NCBI GenBank assembly: GCA_947493255.1
Contig: CANLQK010000001.1
Location: 496,001-560,000 of the forward strand
Direction of reading: 5' to 3'
From: an uncultured Paracoccaceae bacterium
Lineage (GTDB): Bacteria > Pseudomonadota > Alphaproteobacteria > Rhodobacterales > Rhodobacteraceae
Length of the DNA stretch: 64,000 nt
The stretch's first letter is position 1. Each line of letters opens with the position of its first letter. The notes beneath the pieces were generated by a model that saw only the letters and a list, made by a program, of their open reading frames with translations, searched no databases and was not told where the DNA came from. Shown here piece by piece: positions 9,640 to 18,146 of the stretch. The position numbers and the translations under genes are program-made.

Positions 9640-9648
9640 GGATTCTAA
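9634..9648. promoter_or_regulatory. Irr-type iron control element (TTAGAA-N3-TTCTAA)
   Basis: Perfect 6-bp inverted repeat with a 3-bp spacer, in the context CTTAGAAGGATTCTAAA. It matches the ICE motif bound by Irr, the haem/iron-responsive Fur-family regulator of alphaproteobacteria, which is known to control suf operons in this class. It overlaps the predicted -10 box upstream of iscR. Irr itself is not in the window. Confidence 0.6.
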
Positions 9649-9744
9649 ACCGCATGCGCCGGAATAGGCGCTTGGGTTGTCTTGAATTAAAGGTGTGTAA
9701 GGGCCGCGTCAACGCCCAGCATCGGGTCATGGGGGGCGAAGGTC

Positions 9745-10203
9745 ATGAAATTAAGCACAAAAGGGCGTTATGCCATGGTCGCACTGGCCGATATTGCGCT
9801 GCAGCCCGAAGGTGCATTGGTGAATCTTGGGGAATTGTCCAAACGTCAGGACGTGTCTTTACCCTATTTGGAGCAGTTATTTGTAAAACTGCGCCGCGCC
9901 GAACTGGTGGAAAGTGTGCGTGGGCCGGGCGGTGGATACCGCTTGGCAAAACCCGCGTCTGAAATTCGCGTTGTTGATATCTTGGGGGCCGTTGATGAAA
10001 CGGTGTCTGCGATGCATCAGGGGGCAGGCGCGTCTGGGGCGTTGTCCGGGAGCCGTGCGCAATCCATGACTAACCGGTTGTGGGAAGGGCTAAGCGCCCA
10101 TGTCTACGTATTTTTGCACCAGACCCGACTGTCGGATGTGGTTGGAAACGGGCTGGCCCCGTGTCCTGCTGTGCCGAATTTGTTTGAGGTTGTGGACGAC
10201 TGA
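9745..10203 (+). CDS. iscR: Rrf2 family regulator, IscR-type, without the cluster-binding cysteines
   Basis: 152 residues beginning MKLSTKGRYAMVALADIALQ, the winged helix-turn-helix of IscR, with the wing GPGGGYRLAKPASEIRVVDI and the dimerisation helix SMTNRLWEGLSAHVYVFL. In E. coli IscR three Cys and one His between the wing and this helix hold a [2Fe-2S] cluster; here the corresponding segment (MHQGAGASGALSGSRAQS) has none, and the only cysteine is Cys140 near the C terminus. Rhodobacter IscR is also reported to lack most canonical ligands yet to bind a cluster and repress iron-sulfur genes. First gene of the suf operon, 10 bp before nifS. Confidence 0.9.
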   Translation: MKLSTKGRYAMVALADIALQPEGALVNLGELSKRQDVSLPYLEQLFVKLRRAELVESVRGPGGGYRLAKPASEIRVVDILGAVDETVSAMHQGAGASGALSGSRAQSMTNRLWEGLSAHVYVFLHQTRLSDVVGNGLAPCPAVPNLFEVVDD

Positions 10204-10213
10204 GGGACGACCG

Positions 10214-11257
10214 GTGAACCGCATTTATCTGGATCATAACGCGACCACGCCCATTCGGGCGGAGGCCAAGGCAGCGATGATTGCTGCCATGGATTTGGCC
10301 GGCAATCCGTCGTCGGTGCATGCTGAGGGGCGTGCAGCCAAGGGATTGGTTGAAACGGCGCGGGCGCAGGTTGCAGATGCGATCGGCGCCTCTGGTGCGG
10401 ATATTGTGTTTGTGTCTGGTGCGACTGAGGCTGCGGCCTTGGCCTGTAAGGGGCGCGGGTTGAAGGCCGCGTTGATTGAGCATGATGCGGTGCTGGGTTG
10501 GGCAGACCCCTGTTTGCCAGTAGATGAACTGGGCCGCGTGGCGGTCAGTGACCCTGCGACGTCTGTTTTGCAATTGGCCAATTCTGAAACTGGTATCATT
10601 CAGGACTTGCCCCAAGGGCTGGCGGTGAGCGACTTAAGCCAAGGCATCGGGCGCATCCCGTTTGCGTTTTCGTGGTCCGGCGTGGGGATGGCGTTTTTAT
10701 CGGCACATAAATTTGGCGGGCCTAAAGGCGTCGGTGCTTTGGTGTTTCCACAAGGCACAGATATTGCGGCTCAAATAACGGGCGGGGGGCAAGAAATGGG
10801 CCGCCGTTCGGGGACCGAAAACGTTGTTGGTATTGCCGGTTTGGGGGCTGCCATCACGGCGGCGGTCGCCGATTTAGAGGCTGGTGTTTGGGGCCGAGTT
10901 GAGAAACTTAGAAATATTCTAGAAAGTGGGGTTGAGGCTGCGTCACAAGAGACTATTTTAGTCGGGAAAGACGCTGCCCGCTTACCGAATACGTCATGCC
11001 TGTTAACCCCTAGTTGGAAAGGGGAAACGCAAGTGATGGCGATGGACTTGGCGGGAATCGCGATCTCTGCTGGTTCGGCGTGTTCGAGCGGCAAGGTGAA
11101 GGCCAGCAACGTGCTGATGGCCATGGGATATAACGAGGACCAAGCGGCGAGCGCCATTCGCGTGTCGTTGGGGCCAGAGACAACAGAAACGGACGTCACA
11201 CGGTTTGTGGATGTCTGGACGCAGAAATTTGAGCGGCATCGCGCCCGAAACGGGTGA
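10214..11257 (+). CDS. Cysteine desulfurase, NifS/IscS-like
   Basis: PLP enzyme taking sulfur from cysteine. The 347 residues start [15 protein letters not shown] at a GTG (10214) 10 bp after iscR; an upstream extension of the frame into iscR is not credible. PLP-binding Lys is in [15 protein letters not shown], preceded by DLSQGIGR, and the active-site Cys in [15 protein letters not shown] on the flexible loop of group I enzymes. It is shorter than E. coli IscS (404), mainly in the central domain, as in other alphaproteobacterial suf-operon copies. A second, group II desulfurase (sufS) ends the same operon, so the two may divide labour. Confidence 0.9.
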   Translation: MNRIYLDHNATTPIRAEAKAAMIAAMDLAGNPSSVHAEGRAAKGLVETARAQVADAIGASGADIVFVSGATEAAALACKGRGLKAALIEHDAVLGWADPCLPVDELGRVAVSDPATSVLQLANSETGIIQDLPQGLAVSDLSQGIGRIPFAFSWSGVGMAFLSAHKFGGPKGVGALVFPQGTDIAAQITGGGQEMGRRSGTENVVGIAGLGAAITAAVADLEAGVWGRVEKLRNILESGVEAASQETILVGKDAARLPNTSCLLTPSWKGETQVMAMDLAGIAISAGSACSSGKVKASNVLMAMGYNEDQAASAIRVSLGPETTETDVTRFVDVWTQKFERHRARNG

Positions 11258-11285
11258 GGAACGCAGACATGATGAGGAAGAACGC

Positions 11286-12821
11286 ATGAGTGTTATGGAA
11301 GCAGGTGATCAGGTGATGGAAGCCAAGGATGGCGTCGATCAGGATACGGTCGATGCGGTTCAAAAGCTGTCGGGCACGTATAAATACGGTTGGGAAACCG
11401 ATATTGAAATGGAATACGCGCCCAAAGGTCTGTCCGAGGACATCGTGCGTTTGATTTCCGAAAAGAACGAAGAGCCAGAGTGGATGTTGGAGTGGCGTTT
11501 GGCTGCTTACAAACGTTGGTTGGAAATGAAAGAGCCCGAGTGGGCGATGGTCGATTACCCAAAGATCGATTTCCAAGACCAATATTACTATGCGCGCCCG
11601 AAATCGATGGAAGTGAAGCCAAAGTCATTAGACGAGGTCGATCCGAAGTTGTTGGCGACGTATGAAAAACTGGGCATTCCGCTGAAAGAACAGATGATCT
11701 TGGCTGGCGTCGAGGGTGCAGAAGATGCACCTGCCGAAGGGCGCAAGGTTGCCGTGGATGCGGTGTTCGATTCAGTGTCTGTTGGGACAACGTTTAAGGA
11801 TGAGCTTGCTAAAGCTGGCGTTATTTTCTGTTCCATCTCTGAAGCGATCAAGGATCACCCAGAGCTGGTGAAGCAGTACCTTGGGTCTGTGGTTCCGGTG
11901 CAGGATAATTTTTACGCGACGCTTAACAGCGCGGTGTTTTCTGACGGGTCGTTTGTTTACATCCCCAAGGGCACCAAATGCCCGATGGAATTGTCCACGT
12001 ATTTCCGCATCAACGCGGAAAACACAGGCCAGTTTGAACGCACGTTGATCATTTGTGATGAGGGCGCCTATGTGTCCTACCTTGAGGGTTGTACGGCGCC
12101 GAAGCGGGATGTGGCACAGCTGCACGCCGCCGTGGTTGAGATCGTGATCATGGACGACGCCGAAGTGAAATATTCCACTGTTCAGAACTGGTTCCCTGGT
12201 GATGAAGAGGGCAAAGGCGGCATCTATAACTTTGTGACGAAACGTGCGGATTGCCGTGGGGATCGGTCTAAGGTGATGTGGACGCAAGTGGAAACTGGGT
12301 CTGCTGTGACGTGGAAATATCCGTCGTGCATTTTGCGCGGTGATGACAGCCAAGGCGAGTTTTATTCCATCGCGATTGCCAACAACATGCAGCAGGCTGA
12401 TACCGGTACGAAGATGGTGCATTTGGGCAAGAACACCAAATCTCGCATCGTTTCCAAGGGGATTTCGGCTGGCAAGGCGCAGAACACGTACCGTGGATTG
12501 GTATCCATGCACCCAAAAGCCAAAGACAGCCGCAATTACACCCAGTGTGACAGCCTGCTGATTGGCGACAAGTGCGGAGCGCACACGGTTCCGTATATCG
12601 AGGTGAAGAATAACTCTTCTAGGGTGGAGCACGAAGCGACCACATCAAAAGTGGATGATGATCAGCTGTTCTATTGCCGCAGCCGTGGGATGGACGAAGA
12701 AGAGGCCGTGGCCTTGGTCGTCAACGGGTTCTGTAAGGAAGTTCTTCAGGCGTTGCCGATGGAATTTGCGATGGAAGCGCAGGCGCTTGTAGCGATTTCA
12801 TTGGAAGGGTCTGTGGGTTAA
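11286..12821 (+). CDS. sufB: Fe-S cluster assembly scaffold SufB
   Basis: Scaffold subunit of the SufBC2D complex on which [Fe-S] clusters are built. 511 residues, N-terminal helical part ([18 protein letters not shown]) followed by the long beta-helix core with [40 protein letters not shown]-like [17 protein letters not shown] and the C-terminal helix region [19 protein letters not shown]. Start ATG at 11286 has GAGGA upstream; 27 extra in-frame codons upstream overlap the desulfurase end and were left out. Separated from sufC by five other genes, an unusual layout. Confidence 0.97.
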   Translation: MSVMEAGDQVMEAKDGVDQDTVDAVQKLSGTYKYGWETDIEMEYAPKGLSEDIVRLISEKNEEPEWMLEWRLAAYKRWLEMKEPEWAMVDYPKIDFQDQYYYARPKSMEVKPKSLDEVDPKLLATYEKLGIPLKEQMILAGVEGAEDAPAEGRKVAVDAVFDSVSVGTTFKDELAKAGVIFCSISEAIKDHPELVKQYLGSVVPVQDNFYATLNSAVFSDGSFVYIPKGTKCPMELSTYFRINAENTGQFERTLIICDEGAYVSYLEGCTAPKRDVAQLHAAVVEIVIMDDAEVKYSTVQNWFPGDEEGKGGIYNFVTKRADCRGDRSKVMWTQVETGSAVTWKYPSCILRGDDSQGEFYSIAIANNMQQADTGTKMVHLGKNTKSRIVSKGISAGKAQNTYRGLVSMHPKAKDSRNYTQCDSLLIGDKCGAHTVPYIEVKNNSSRVEHEATTSKVDDDQLFYCRSRGMDEEEAVALVVNGFCKEVLQALPMEFAMEAQALVAISLEGSVG

Positions 12822-12824
12822 ACC

Positions 12825-13007
12825 ATGCGAACTGCTGCCCCACTCATAGCGAATATTCTTATCGCGACTGGCGTGTATTTCCTGCTGACCTATTTCTTCT
12901 TTGGGTCCAAAGAGATCGGGGATGCGGTGCGGGATGCGTTGATTTTCGCTGTGTTTTACGGCGCGGTTCAAGTCGCGGTCCGGGTCTATAAGGCGAGACA
13001 ACAATGA
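12825..13007 (+). CDS. Small membrane protein (60 aa) in the suf operon
   Basis: 60 residues with two predicted membrane segments ([20 protein letters not shown] and [17 protein letters not shown]) and a basic tail (KARQQ). It starts 3 bp after the sufB stop and overlaps the YbjQ-like gene by the ATGA rule, so it is very likely translated. No family recognised. A location next to sufB does not by itself imply a role in cluster assembly. Confidence 0.7.
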   Translation: MRTAAPLIANILIATGVYFLLTYFFFGSKEIGDAVRDALIFAVFYGAVQVAVRVYKARQQ

Positions 13008-13321
13008 TTGTTACGACGACCCCATCCATCGAAGGGCATCGCATCACGGCCTATAAGGGCATTGTGACAGGTGAGGCCATTTTGGGTGCAAACATCTTTC
13101 GGGATGTGTTTGCGGGTATTCGCGACATCGTGGGTGGCCGTTCTGCGGCCTATGAACAAGAGCTTGGCAAGGCACGCGAAACGGCAATGCGCGAGATGGA
13201 AGAGCGGGCGGTTGCCGTTGGCGCCAATGCGGTTGTTGGGGTCGATCTGGATTACGAAGTGATCAACAACATGTTGATGGTGAGTGCGTCAGGCACAGCT
13301 GTCACCGTTGGGCGGGAGTAG
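13004..13321 (+). CDS. YbjQ/UPF0145 family protein
   Basis: 105 residues matching the heavy-metal-binding-domain-like YbjQ family: [20 protein letters not shown] at the N terminus, an amphipathic helix ([20 protein letters not shown]) and the closing [15 protein letters not shown] strand. The family forms pentamers and has no established function. It overlaps the upstream 60-aa gene by 4 bp and is followed 4 bp later by the FkbM gene. Confidence 0.85.
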   Translation: MIVTTTPSIEGHRITAYKGIVTGEAILGANIFRDVFAGIRDIVGGRSAAYEQELGKARETAMREMEERAVAVGANAVVGVDLDYEVINNMLMVSASGTAVTVGRE

Positions 13322-13325
13322 CTGG

Positions 13326-14210
13326 ATGAGCCGTTCGGCACTTCATAGGCTCGGCTTCCTTCGGGAAGTTTTGGACCCAGAGGATATGAAGATCCTCGAT
13401 GTAGGGGCCAATCCTATTAATGTGCCCGATTACCAACTGCTGTTGGAACACGACATGTGCCACGTTTGGGGGTTCGAGCCGAACCCACGGGCGTTTGCCG
13501 AATTGGAAAAGGCACAAGACGCAAAGGCGACGTATTTCCCGCAGGCTGTGGGGCCAGCGGGACCAGCGACGTTTTATGCCCATGAATTTGCGGTCCTGTC
13601 GTCGCTGTTCAAGATCCACAAACCGAGTGCCGATTTTTTGGGCCGCGAGCGGTGGTACCAAAAGACCGTGACAGAAATGGATGTCGACCTGATCGAGATC
13701 GATACGTTGGACGACCTGCCGCAAGTTGATTTGTTGAAAATGGACCTACAGGGTGGCGAGCTGGCAGTTTTGCAGGGCGGAAGAGCCAAATTGGCAGAGG
13801 CTATTGCTGTGATCCCAGAGGTTCGGTTCCACCGGATGTACGAGGATGAACCGTTGTGGGCCGAGGTTGATTTGGAACTGCGCGCGCAGGGGTTCAAGTT
13901 CCATAAATTGCTAACCAACAAGTCGTTGCCGGTTAAGAATTCGCAATGGCGCAAGCTGGACCGCAAAAAGATTGGGTCGCAGATGTTGGATGGTGATGCG
14001 GTCTATGTGCGCAACCTTGAAGATATGACCGTGATCAGTGACCATCAGTTAAAACAACTGGCTGTGGCGTCTGCGATTGTTTTTGAGAGCTATGATTTGG
14101 CGATTCATTGTCTGGATGAATTGGCCCGCCGTGATGTTGTTGCGAAGGACTGTGCAAAACGGTTTGTCGACCATTTGCCAAGTGCGGTTTTGTCCGAGGG
14201 CGGGTCATGA
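13326..14210 (+). CDS. FkbM family methyltransferase
   Basis: 294 residues. SAM-binding loop ILDVGANPINVPDYQLLL, the acidic strand end WGFEPNPRAF, and the FkbM-specific VDLLKMDLQGGELAVLQGG. FkbM enzymes O-methylate sugars, lipids or polyketides; here there are no glycan genes alongside, so the acceptor is unknown. The C-terminal 80 residues form an extra helical part (ISDHQLKQLAVASAIVFESY) not needed for the catalytic fold. Start at 13326 follows the upstream stop by 4 bp; a longer in-frame start at 13284 would overlap YbjQ. Confidence 0.8.
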   Translation: MSRSALHRLGFLREVLDPEDMKILDVGANPINVPDYQLLLEHDMCHVWGFEPNPRAFAELEKAQDAKATYFPQAVGPAGPATFYAHEFAVLSSLFKIHKPSADFLGRERWYQKTVTEMDVDLIEIDTLDDLPQVDLLKMDLQGGELAVLQGGRAKLAEAIAVIPEVRFHRMYEDEPLWAEVDLELRAQGFKFHKLLTNKSLPVKNSQWRKLDRKKIGSQMLDGDAVYVRNLEDMTVISDHQLKQLAVASAIVFESYDLAIHCLDELARRDVVAKDCAKRFVDHLPSAVLSEGGS

Positions 14211-14824
14211 CCACGCTGAACGCGACATCATCAACAGGGGCGATTGCAGCCCCCAAGGTTACGATGCCGCCCGCGGTCGAGGCCGAGGTGCGCCGTGCCT
14301 ATGAACAGGCTGATGTTATTCTGGAATACGGCAGCGGTGGGTCTACTGTCTTGGCCAGCCAGATGGCGGGTAAGACCATTTTTTCGGTCGAGTGTGATTT
14401 GAAATGGGCCGCAATGATGGTGGAGTTTTTCCAACAGACCCCATCTGAGTCGGACGTAAACGTACATTTCGTTGATGTAGGCGAAACCAAGGCTTGGGCT
14501 TACCCAAAGTCGCGCGCCAGTTTTGCGCAATGGCATAACTACCCGACGTCCATTTGGCGTAGCGAAGAGTTTGTACAACCCGATGTTGTTTTGATCGACG
14601 GCCGTTTTCGGGCTGCCTGTTTCCTGACTGTGATGTTGTTCACCAAGACGCCAGTGACGGTGATTGTTGACGATTACATCGATCGCCCAAAATATAAGGT
14701 TATTGAGGAGTTCGCGCAGCCCATCCGCCTTGTAGAGCGAGCCGCAATTTTCGACGTCAAACCGACGATCCCCACACCTGAGATGATGACCGCGCTTATG
14801 GCGGCCAGCGTCCAGACGATGTGA
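14207..14824 (+). CDS. Predicted methyltransferase-fold protein (205 aa)
   Basis: Overlaps the FkbM gene by ATGA. VILEYGSGGSTVLASQMAGK resembles a SAM-binding glycine loop followed by FSVECDLKWAAMM as strand 2, and PDVVLIDGRFRAAC as motif IV, so a class I methyltransferase fold is likely. The two adjacent methyltransferase-like proteins may act in series or as partners. I recognise no named family and no acceptor; ordinary roseobacter codon use. Confidence 0.65.
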   Translation: MTTLNATSSTGAIAAPKVTMPPAVEAEVRRAYEQADVILEYGSGGSTVLASQMAGKTIFSVECDLKWAAMMVEFFQQTPSESDVNVHFVDVGETKAWAYPKSRASFAQWHNYPTSIWRSEEFVQPDVVLIDGRFRAACFLTVMLFTKTPVTVIVDDYIDRPKYKVIEEFAQPIRLVERAAIFDVKPTIPTPEMMTALMAASVQTM

Positions 14825-14902
14825 AGGGCAGTTTGATGAATGTAAATTTGACCTCAATTCCTACAATGCGTTCGGTCCCGTTTGCGGTTTCGGACTGTTA
14901 CG

Positions 14903-14987
14903 TTACGTCAATTGTTGGCGGCTGCCCCGACGGTGCCGCGGGAGTGCCCAATTTTGGCCTGAAACCTTACTTACCCTTTACGTCAAT
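14903..14987. repeat. Direct repeat TTACGTCAAT, two copies
   Basis: TTACGTCAAT occurs at 14903-14912 and 14978-14987 in the 183-bp gap before the 174-aa membrane protein gene. The gap is larger than elsewhere in the operon and may hold an internal promoter. A third copy lies on the - strand upstream of the peptide-binding protein gene (48612-48621). Ten-base matches of this kind can arise by chance. Confidence 0.3.
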
Positions 14988-15007
14988 ACGACAAGGGGAT
15001 TTCGATT

Positions 15008-15532
15008 ATGGCCGTCAGCACAACGACATTTGCAGACAGGATGAAAACCATCAATTCCGGAAAAACCACGTCTTGGACGGTTCCGGGCGAGGGGTTGGCG
15101 GAACTGCGGGACGAACGCAGCTTCTTGTCGAAAGCAAATGTGAAGATGCGCCAGAAATCGACGCAGAAAAAGGCCGGCATATTGCTGTATCTTTTGGCTT
15201 TGGTCGTCGGGGCGGTCAGCGTGATCGCCGCACGTTGGCTGGACTTCACGTTTCTGGACACCGCGACGGCGTTTGCCGCCGAAAAGGGGTTCGACGCAGC
15301 GAGCGTTATGGCGGACATTCCGACATCCTTGGTGCTGGCTGTGATCATCAGCGGGTTTGCGATGCTGATTTTGGGATTGCGCAAGTCCGTCATGCCGGTA
15401 CAGGTCGCGGGCTTTATGGGCGCGTTCCTGTTCGAGGCGGATTTGGTGGCGCTGGCGCCGCAGGTCTACGCATGGTTTTACCCACCCACATGGGTGGCCG
15501 ATATGATGGCGAGCGCGACGCTCGTCACCTAA
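15008..15532 (+). CDS. Hypothetical membrane protein (174 aa) in the suf operon
   Basis: 174 residues: a soluble N-terminal stretch (about 1-55), then three hydrophobic segments (GILLYLLALVVGAVSVIAA, LVLAVIISGFAMLILGL, VAGFMGAFLFEADLVALAP). No family recognised. Start ATG 15008 is preceded by AAGGGG. A longer overlapping frame (14821-15615) exists on the same strand but has no domain signature and poor composition. The following 84 bp before sufC contain a G+C-rich inverted stretch but no clear terminator. Confidence 0.65.
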   Translation: MAVSTTTFADRMKTINSGKTTSWTVPGEGLAELRDERSFLSKANVKMRQKSTQKKAGILLYLLALVVGAVSVIAARWLDFTFLDTATAFAAEKGFDAASVMADIPTSLVLAVIISGFAMLILGLRKSVMPVQVAGFMGAFLFEADLVALAPQVYAWFYPPTWVADMMASATLVT

Positions 15533-15616
15533 CAACACAATACAAATACAGAAATAACCTATTACAGAGGGCCGCGGTGACGCGCGCCCTCCATTTGCCT
15601 ATGGAAAGAGGATAAG

Positions 15617-16372
15617 ATGCTGGAAATCAAGAACTTGCACGTCAAACTAGAAGAAGAGGATAAGCAGATCCTCAAGGGCGTGAACCTGACAGTTGAACCT
15701 GGCAAAGTGCACGCAATTATGGGGCCAAACGGGTCCGGTAAGTCTACGTTGTCTTATGTGCTGTCTGGCAAGGACGGCTATGAGGTAACCGATGGGTCCG
15801 CATCCTTGGGTGGTGAAGAACTGTTGGACATGGAAGCAGAAGAACGCGCGGCTGCCGGTTTGTTCTTGGCGTTCCAGTATCCAGTTGAAATCCCAGGCGT
15901 TGGCAACATGACATTCTTGCGCACGGCCGTGAACGCACAACGCAAGGCACGCGGTGAAGAAGAAATGTCTGCTGCTGAATTCTTGAAGGTTATTCGCGCC
16001 AAAGCGAAGACATTGAAGATTGACGCGGACATGCTGAAACGCCCTGTAAACGTTGGCTTTTCCGGTGGTGAAAAGAAACGTAACGAGATTTTGCAGATGG
16101 CCATGTTAGAGCCAAAAATGTGCATCTTGGACGAAACGGATTCCGGTCTGGACGTTGATGCTATGAAACTGGTGTCAGAGGGCGTGAATGCGCTGCGCGA
16201 CGAAGGTCGTGGGTTCCTGGTGATTACGCACTACCAACGTCTTCTGGACCACATCAAACCAGATGTTGTGCACATCATGGCAGATGGCCGTATCGTAAAG
16301 ACGGGTGGCCCCGAGTTGGCGTTGGAAGTTGAAAACAACGGTTATGCGGACATTTTGGCGGAGGTGGCCTAA
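15617..16372 (+). CDS. sufC: Fe-S cluster assembly ATPase SufC
   Basis: ABC-type ATPase of the SufBC2D complex; ATP-driven dimerisation remodels SufB-SufD during cluster building. 251 residues with Walker A GPNGSGKSTLSYVLSG, the SufC-specific NVGFSGGEKKRNEILQ signature, Walker B CILDETDSGLDVDA and the H-loop VITHYQRLLDHI. RBS AAGAGGAT. Its TAATG stop/start overlap with sufD shows coupling. Confidence 0.97.
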   Translation: MLEIKNLHVKLEEEDKQILKGVNLTVEPGKVHAIMGPNGSGKSTLSYVLSGKDGYEVTDGSASLGGEELLDMEAEERAAAGLFLAFQYPVEIPGVGNMTFLRTAVNAQRKARGEEEMSAAEFLKVIRAKAKTLKIDADMLKRPVNVGFSGGEKKRNEILQMAMLEPKMCILDETDSGLDVDAMKLVSEGVNALRDEGRGFLVITHYQRLLDHIKPDVVHIMADGRIVKTGGPELALEVENNGYADILAEVA

Positions 16373-17661
16373 TGGCATTGCCGAAACTGAAACAAGACGC
16401 GACAGACGCGCGTTTGGCTGCCCTGAGCGTGCCCGTGGGGGCTGGCTGGATCGCTGAGGCCCGATCCGCGGCGTTGGTGCGGGTGCAGGCCATGGGATTG
16501 CCCCATGCGCGCGACGAATACTGGAAATACACCAAGCCAGCGACCTTGGTCGAAATCGAAGCGCCAACCGCGGCTGTTTTCGATGCCGGCGAGGATGCCC
16601 CGTGGGATGGCATTGATCGATTGAACGTCGTTTTCAATGACGGTGAATTTGATGCGGCTGCATCTGACGACCTGTCGCTTGAAGGGCTGGAAATTGAACG
16701 TTTGGCAGACGCTGGTGAAAAAGACGTTCACTGGGCAAAGACTGTTTTTGGCGTTCTAGAGGCCAAAGGCCAATCGCCAGTAGACCGCCCGTTGACTGCG
16801 TTGAACACAGCCTTTGCCGCCGATGGCCTGGTTATTCGCGTCACCGGAAAGGTGTCCAAGCCTGTGAATCTGATTTATAACCATAAATCAGATAGTTCCG
16901 ATGCGTATTTGCATCATTGCATTAAGCTGGAAGAGGGGGCAGAAATGACCCTTTTGGAAGCTGGACCAGGTGCCGCGCGGTTTAACACTGTGCTGGAAGT
17001 TGAGATCGCAGATACAGCAGCATTCCATCATGTGCGTATTCAGGGGCGTGACCATGAACGTCGTGCTGCGACGGGTGTTTTTGCGCAATTGGGTACGGAA
17101 AGCACGTTCAAGTCTTTCACACTAACCATGAACGGCGTTTTGACACGCAATGAATGCGTGATCGAGTTGCTGGGCGATGATGCGAATGCAACTGTCGCCG
17201 GTGCATGCGTCGGTGATGGGGGTGATTTCCACCATGATGACACGGTGTTTATCACCCATGACGCGGTGAACTGTGAAAGCCGTCAGGTGTTCAAAAAGGT
17301 TCTTCGCAACGGTGCGACAGGGGTTTTCCAAGGTAAGATCCTTGTAAAAGCGGACGCGCAGAAGACGGATGGCTATCAGATCAGCCAATCCTTGTTGCTG
17401 GATGACGACAGCCAATTCTTGGCCAAGCCAGAGCTTGAAATCTACGCCGATGACGTGGCCTGTTCGCACGGGTCCACATCTGGTGCGATTGATGAAGAGG
17501 CGCTGTATTATTTGCGGTCACGCGGTGTTCCGATGCAGGAAGCCACGGATCTTCTGGTTTTGGCGTTCTTGGCAGAAGCACTGGACGAGATCGACAACGA
17601 AGCCTTGTCCGAAGCGCTTTACGACCGTTTGAACGGTTGGTTGGCGCGGCGCGCCAGCTGA
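16372..17661 (+). CDS. sufD: Fe-S cluster assembly protein SufD
   Basis: SufB paralogue that forms the SufB-SufD heterodimer core and helps iron entry. 429 residues: N-terminal helical region with the ARDEYWKYTKPATL motif, divergent beta-helix, and the conserved C-terminal ADDVACSHGSTSGAIDEEA and YYLRSRGVPMQEATDLL, with the functional His in CSHGS. One-base overlap with both sufC (start) and the YIP1-like gene (stop), so translation is coupled. Confidence 0.95.
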   Translation: MALPKLKQDATDARLAALSVPVGAGWIAEARSAALVRVQAMGLPHARDEYWKYTKPATLVEIEAPTAAVFDAGEDAPWDGIDRLNVVFNDGEFDAAASDDLSLEGLEIERLADAGEKDVHWAKTVFGVLEAKGQSPVDRPLTALNTAFAADGLVIRVTGKVSKPVNLIYNHKSDSSDAYLHHCIKLEEGAEMTLLEAGPGAARFNTVLEVEIADTAAFHHVRIQGRDHERRAATGVFAQLGTESTFKSFTLTMNGVLTRNECVIELLGDDANATVAGACVGDGGDFHHDDTVFITHDAVNCESRQVFKKVLRNGATGVFQGKILVKADAQKTDGYQISQSLLLDDDSQFLAKPELEIYADDVACSHGSTSGAIDEEALYYLRSRGVPMQEATDLLVLAFLAEALDEIDNEALSEALYDRLNGWLARRAS

Positions 17662-18146
17662 TGCCTGTCAGCCGCGATATCGTTGCTATGTACCGTGGCC
17701 CGCGCAAAGTTGTGCGCGGGTTGGCGGACATGGGGGTTCGTGAAGACCGCGCAATTGCGTGGTTGATGATTGGGTGCTTTCTGATCTTTCTGTCCCGTTT
17801 GCCGGCACTGCAACGCAATGCGGTTCAGACGGGGGCTGATTTTCAACAAGACACCATCTATGCCTTCTTTGCGTGGATGATGATCGCGCCGCTGATGTTC
17901 TACTTGATCGGGTTTATCGCCTATGTGTTAACCAAAGTGGTCCGGTCCGGCGCGAACGCCTACGGCGCGCGGCTGTCGGTCTTTTGGGGCTGGCTCGCTG
18001 CGGCCCCGATCGCGTTATTTTATGGGCTTTTGGTTGGGTTCAACGGGGTGGAGCACCCCGGTACGGTTGCTATTGGATTCATTTGGCTGGCTGTTCTGAT
18101 CTGGTTCTGGGTGAGCGGCCTTATCGAGACGTCAAAGGAAACATGA
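17661..18146 (+). CDS. YIP1 family membrane protein (161 aa)
   Basis: About four membrane segments (IAWLMIGCFLIFLSRL, FFAWMMIAPLMFYLIGFIAY, LSVFWGWLAAAPIALFYGLL, VAIGFIWLAVLIWFWVSGL). The overall pattern resembles YIP1-domain proteins. Start at 17661 shares a base with the sufD stop; an extra 8 in-frame codons upstream lie in sufD. Paired with another gene of the same type immediately downstream. Role unknown; a link to Fe-S assembly is suggested only by position. Confidence 0.7.
   Translation: MPVSRDIVAMYRGPRKVVRGLADMGVREDRAIAWLMIGCFLIFLSRLPALQRNAVQTGADFQQDTIYAFFAWMMIAPLMFYLIGFIAYVLTKVVRSGANAYGARLSVFWGWLAAAPIALFYGLLVGFNGVEHPGTVAIGFIWLAVLIWFWVSGLIETSKET

Noticed and set aside
11772-12632. 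286-codon open frame antisense to sufB
   Set aside because: Mirror of a conserved gene; His/Arg-rich with no family signature.
14821-15615. 264-codon open frame overlapping the 174-aa membrane protein gene
   Set aside because: No RBS, no domain, composition rich in Arg/Gly/Asp as in shifted frames; the 15008-15532 frame has coherent membrane helices.
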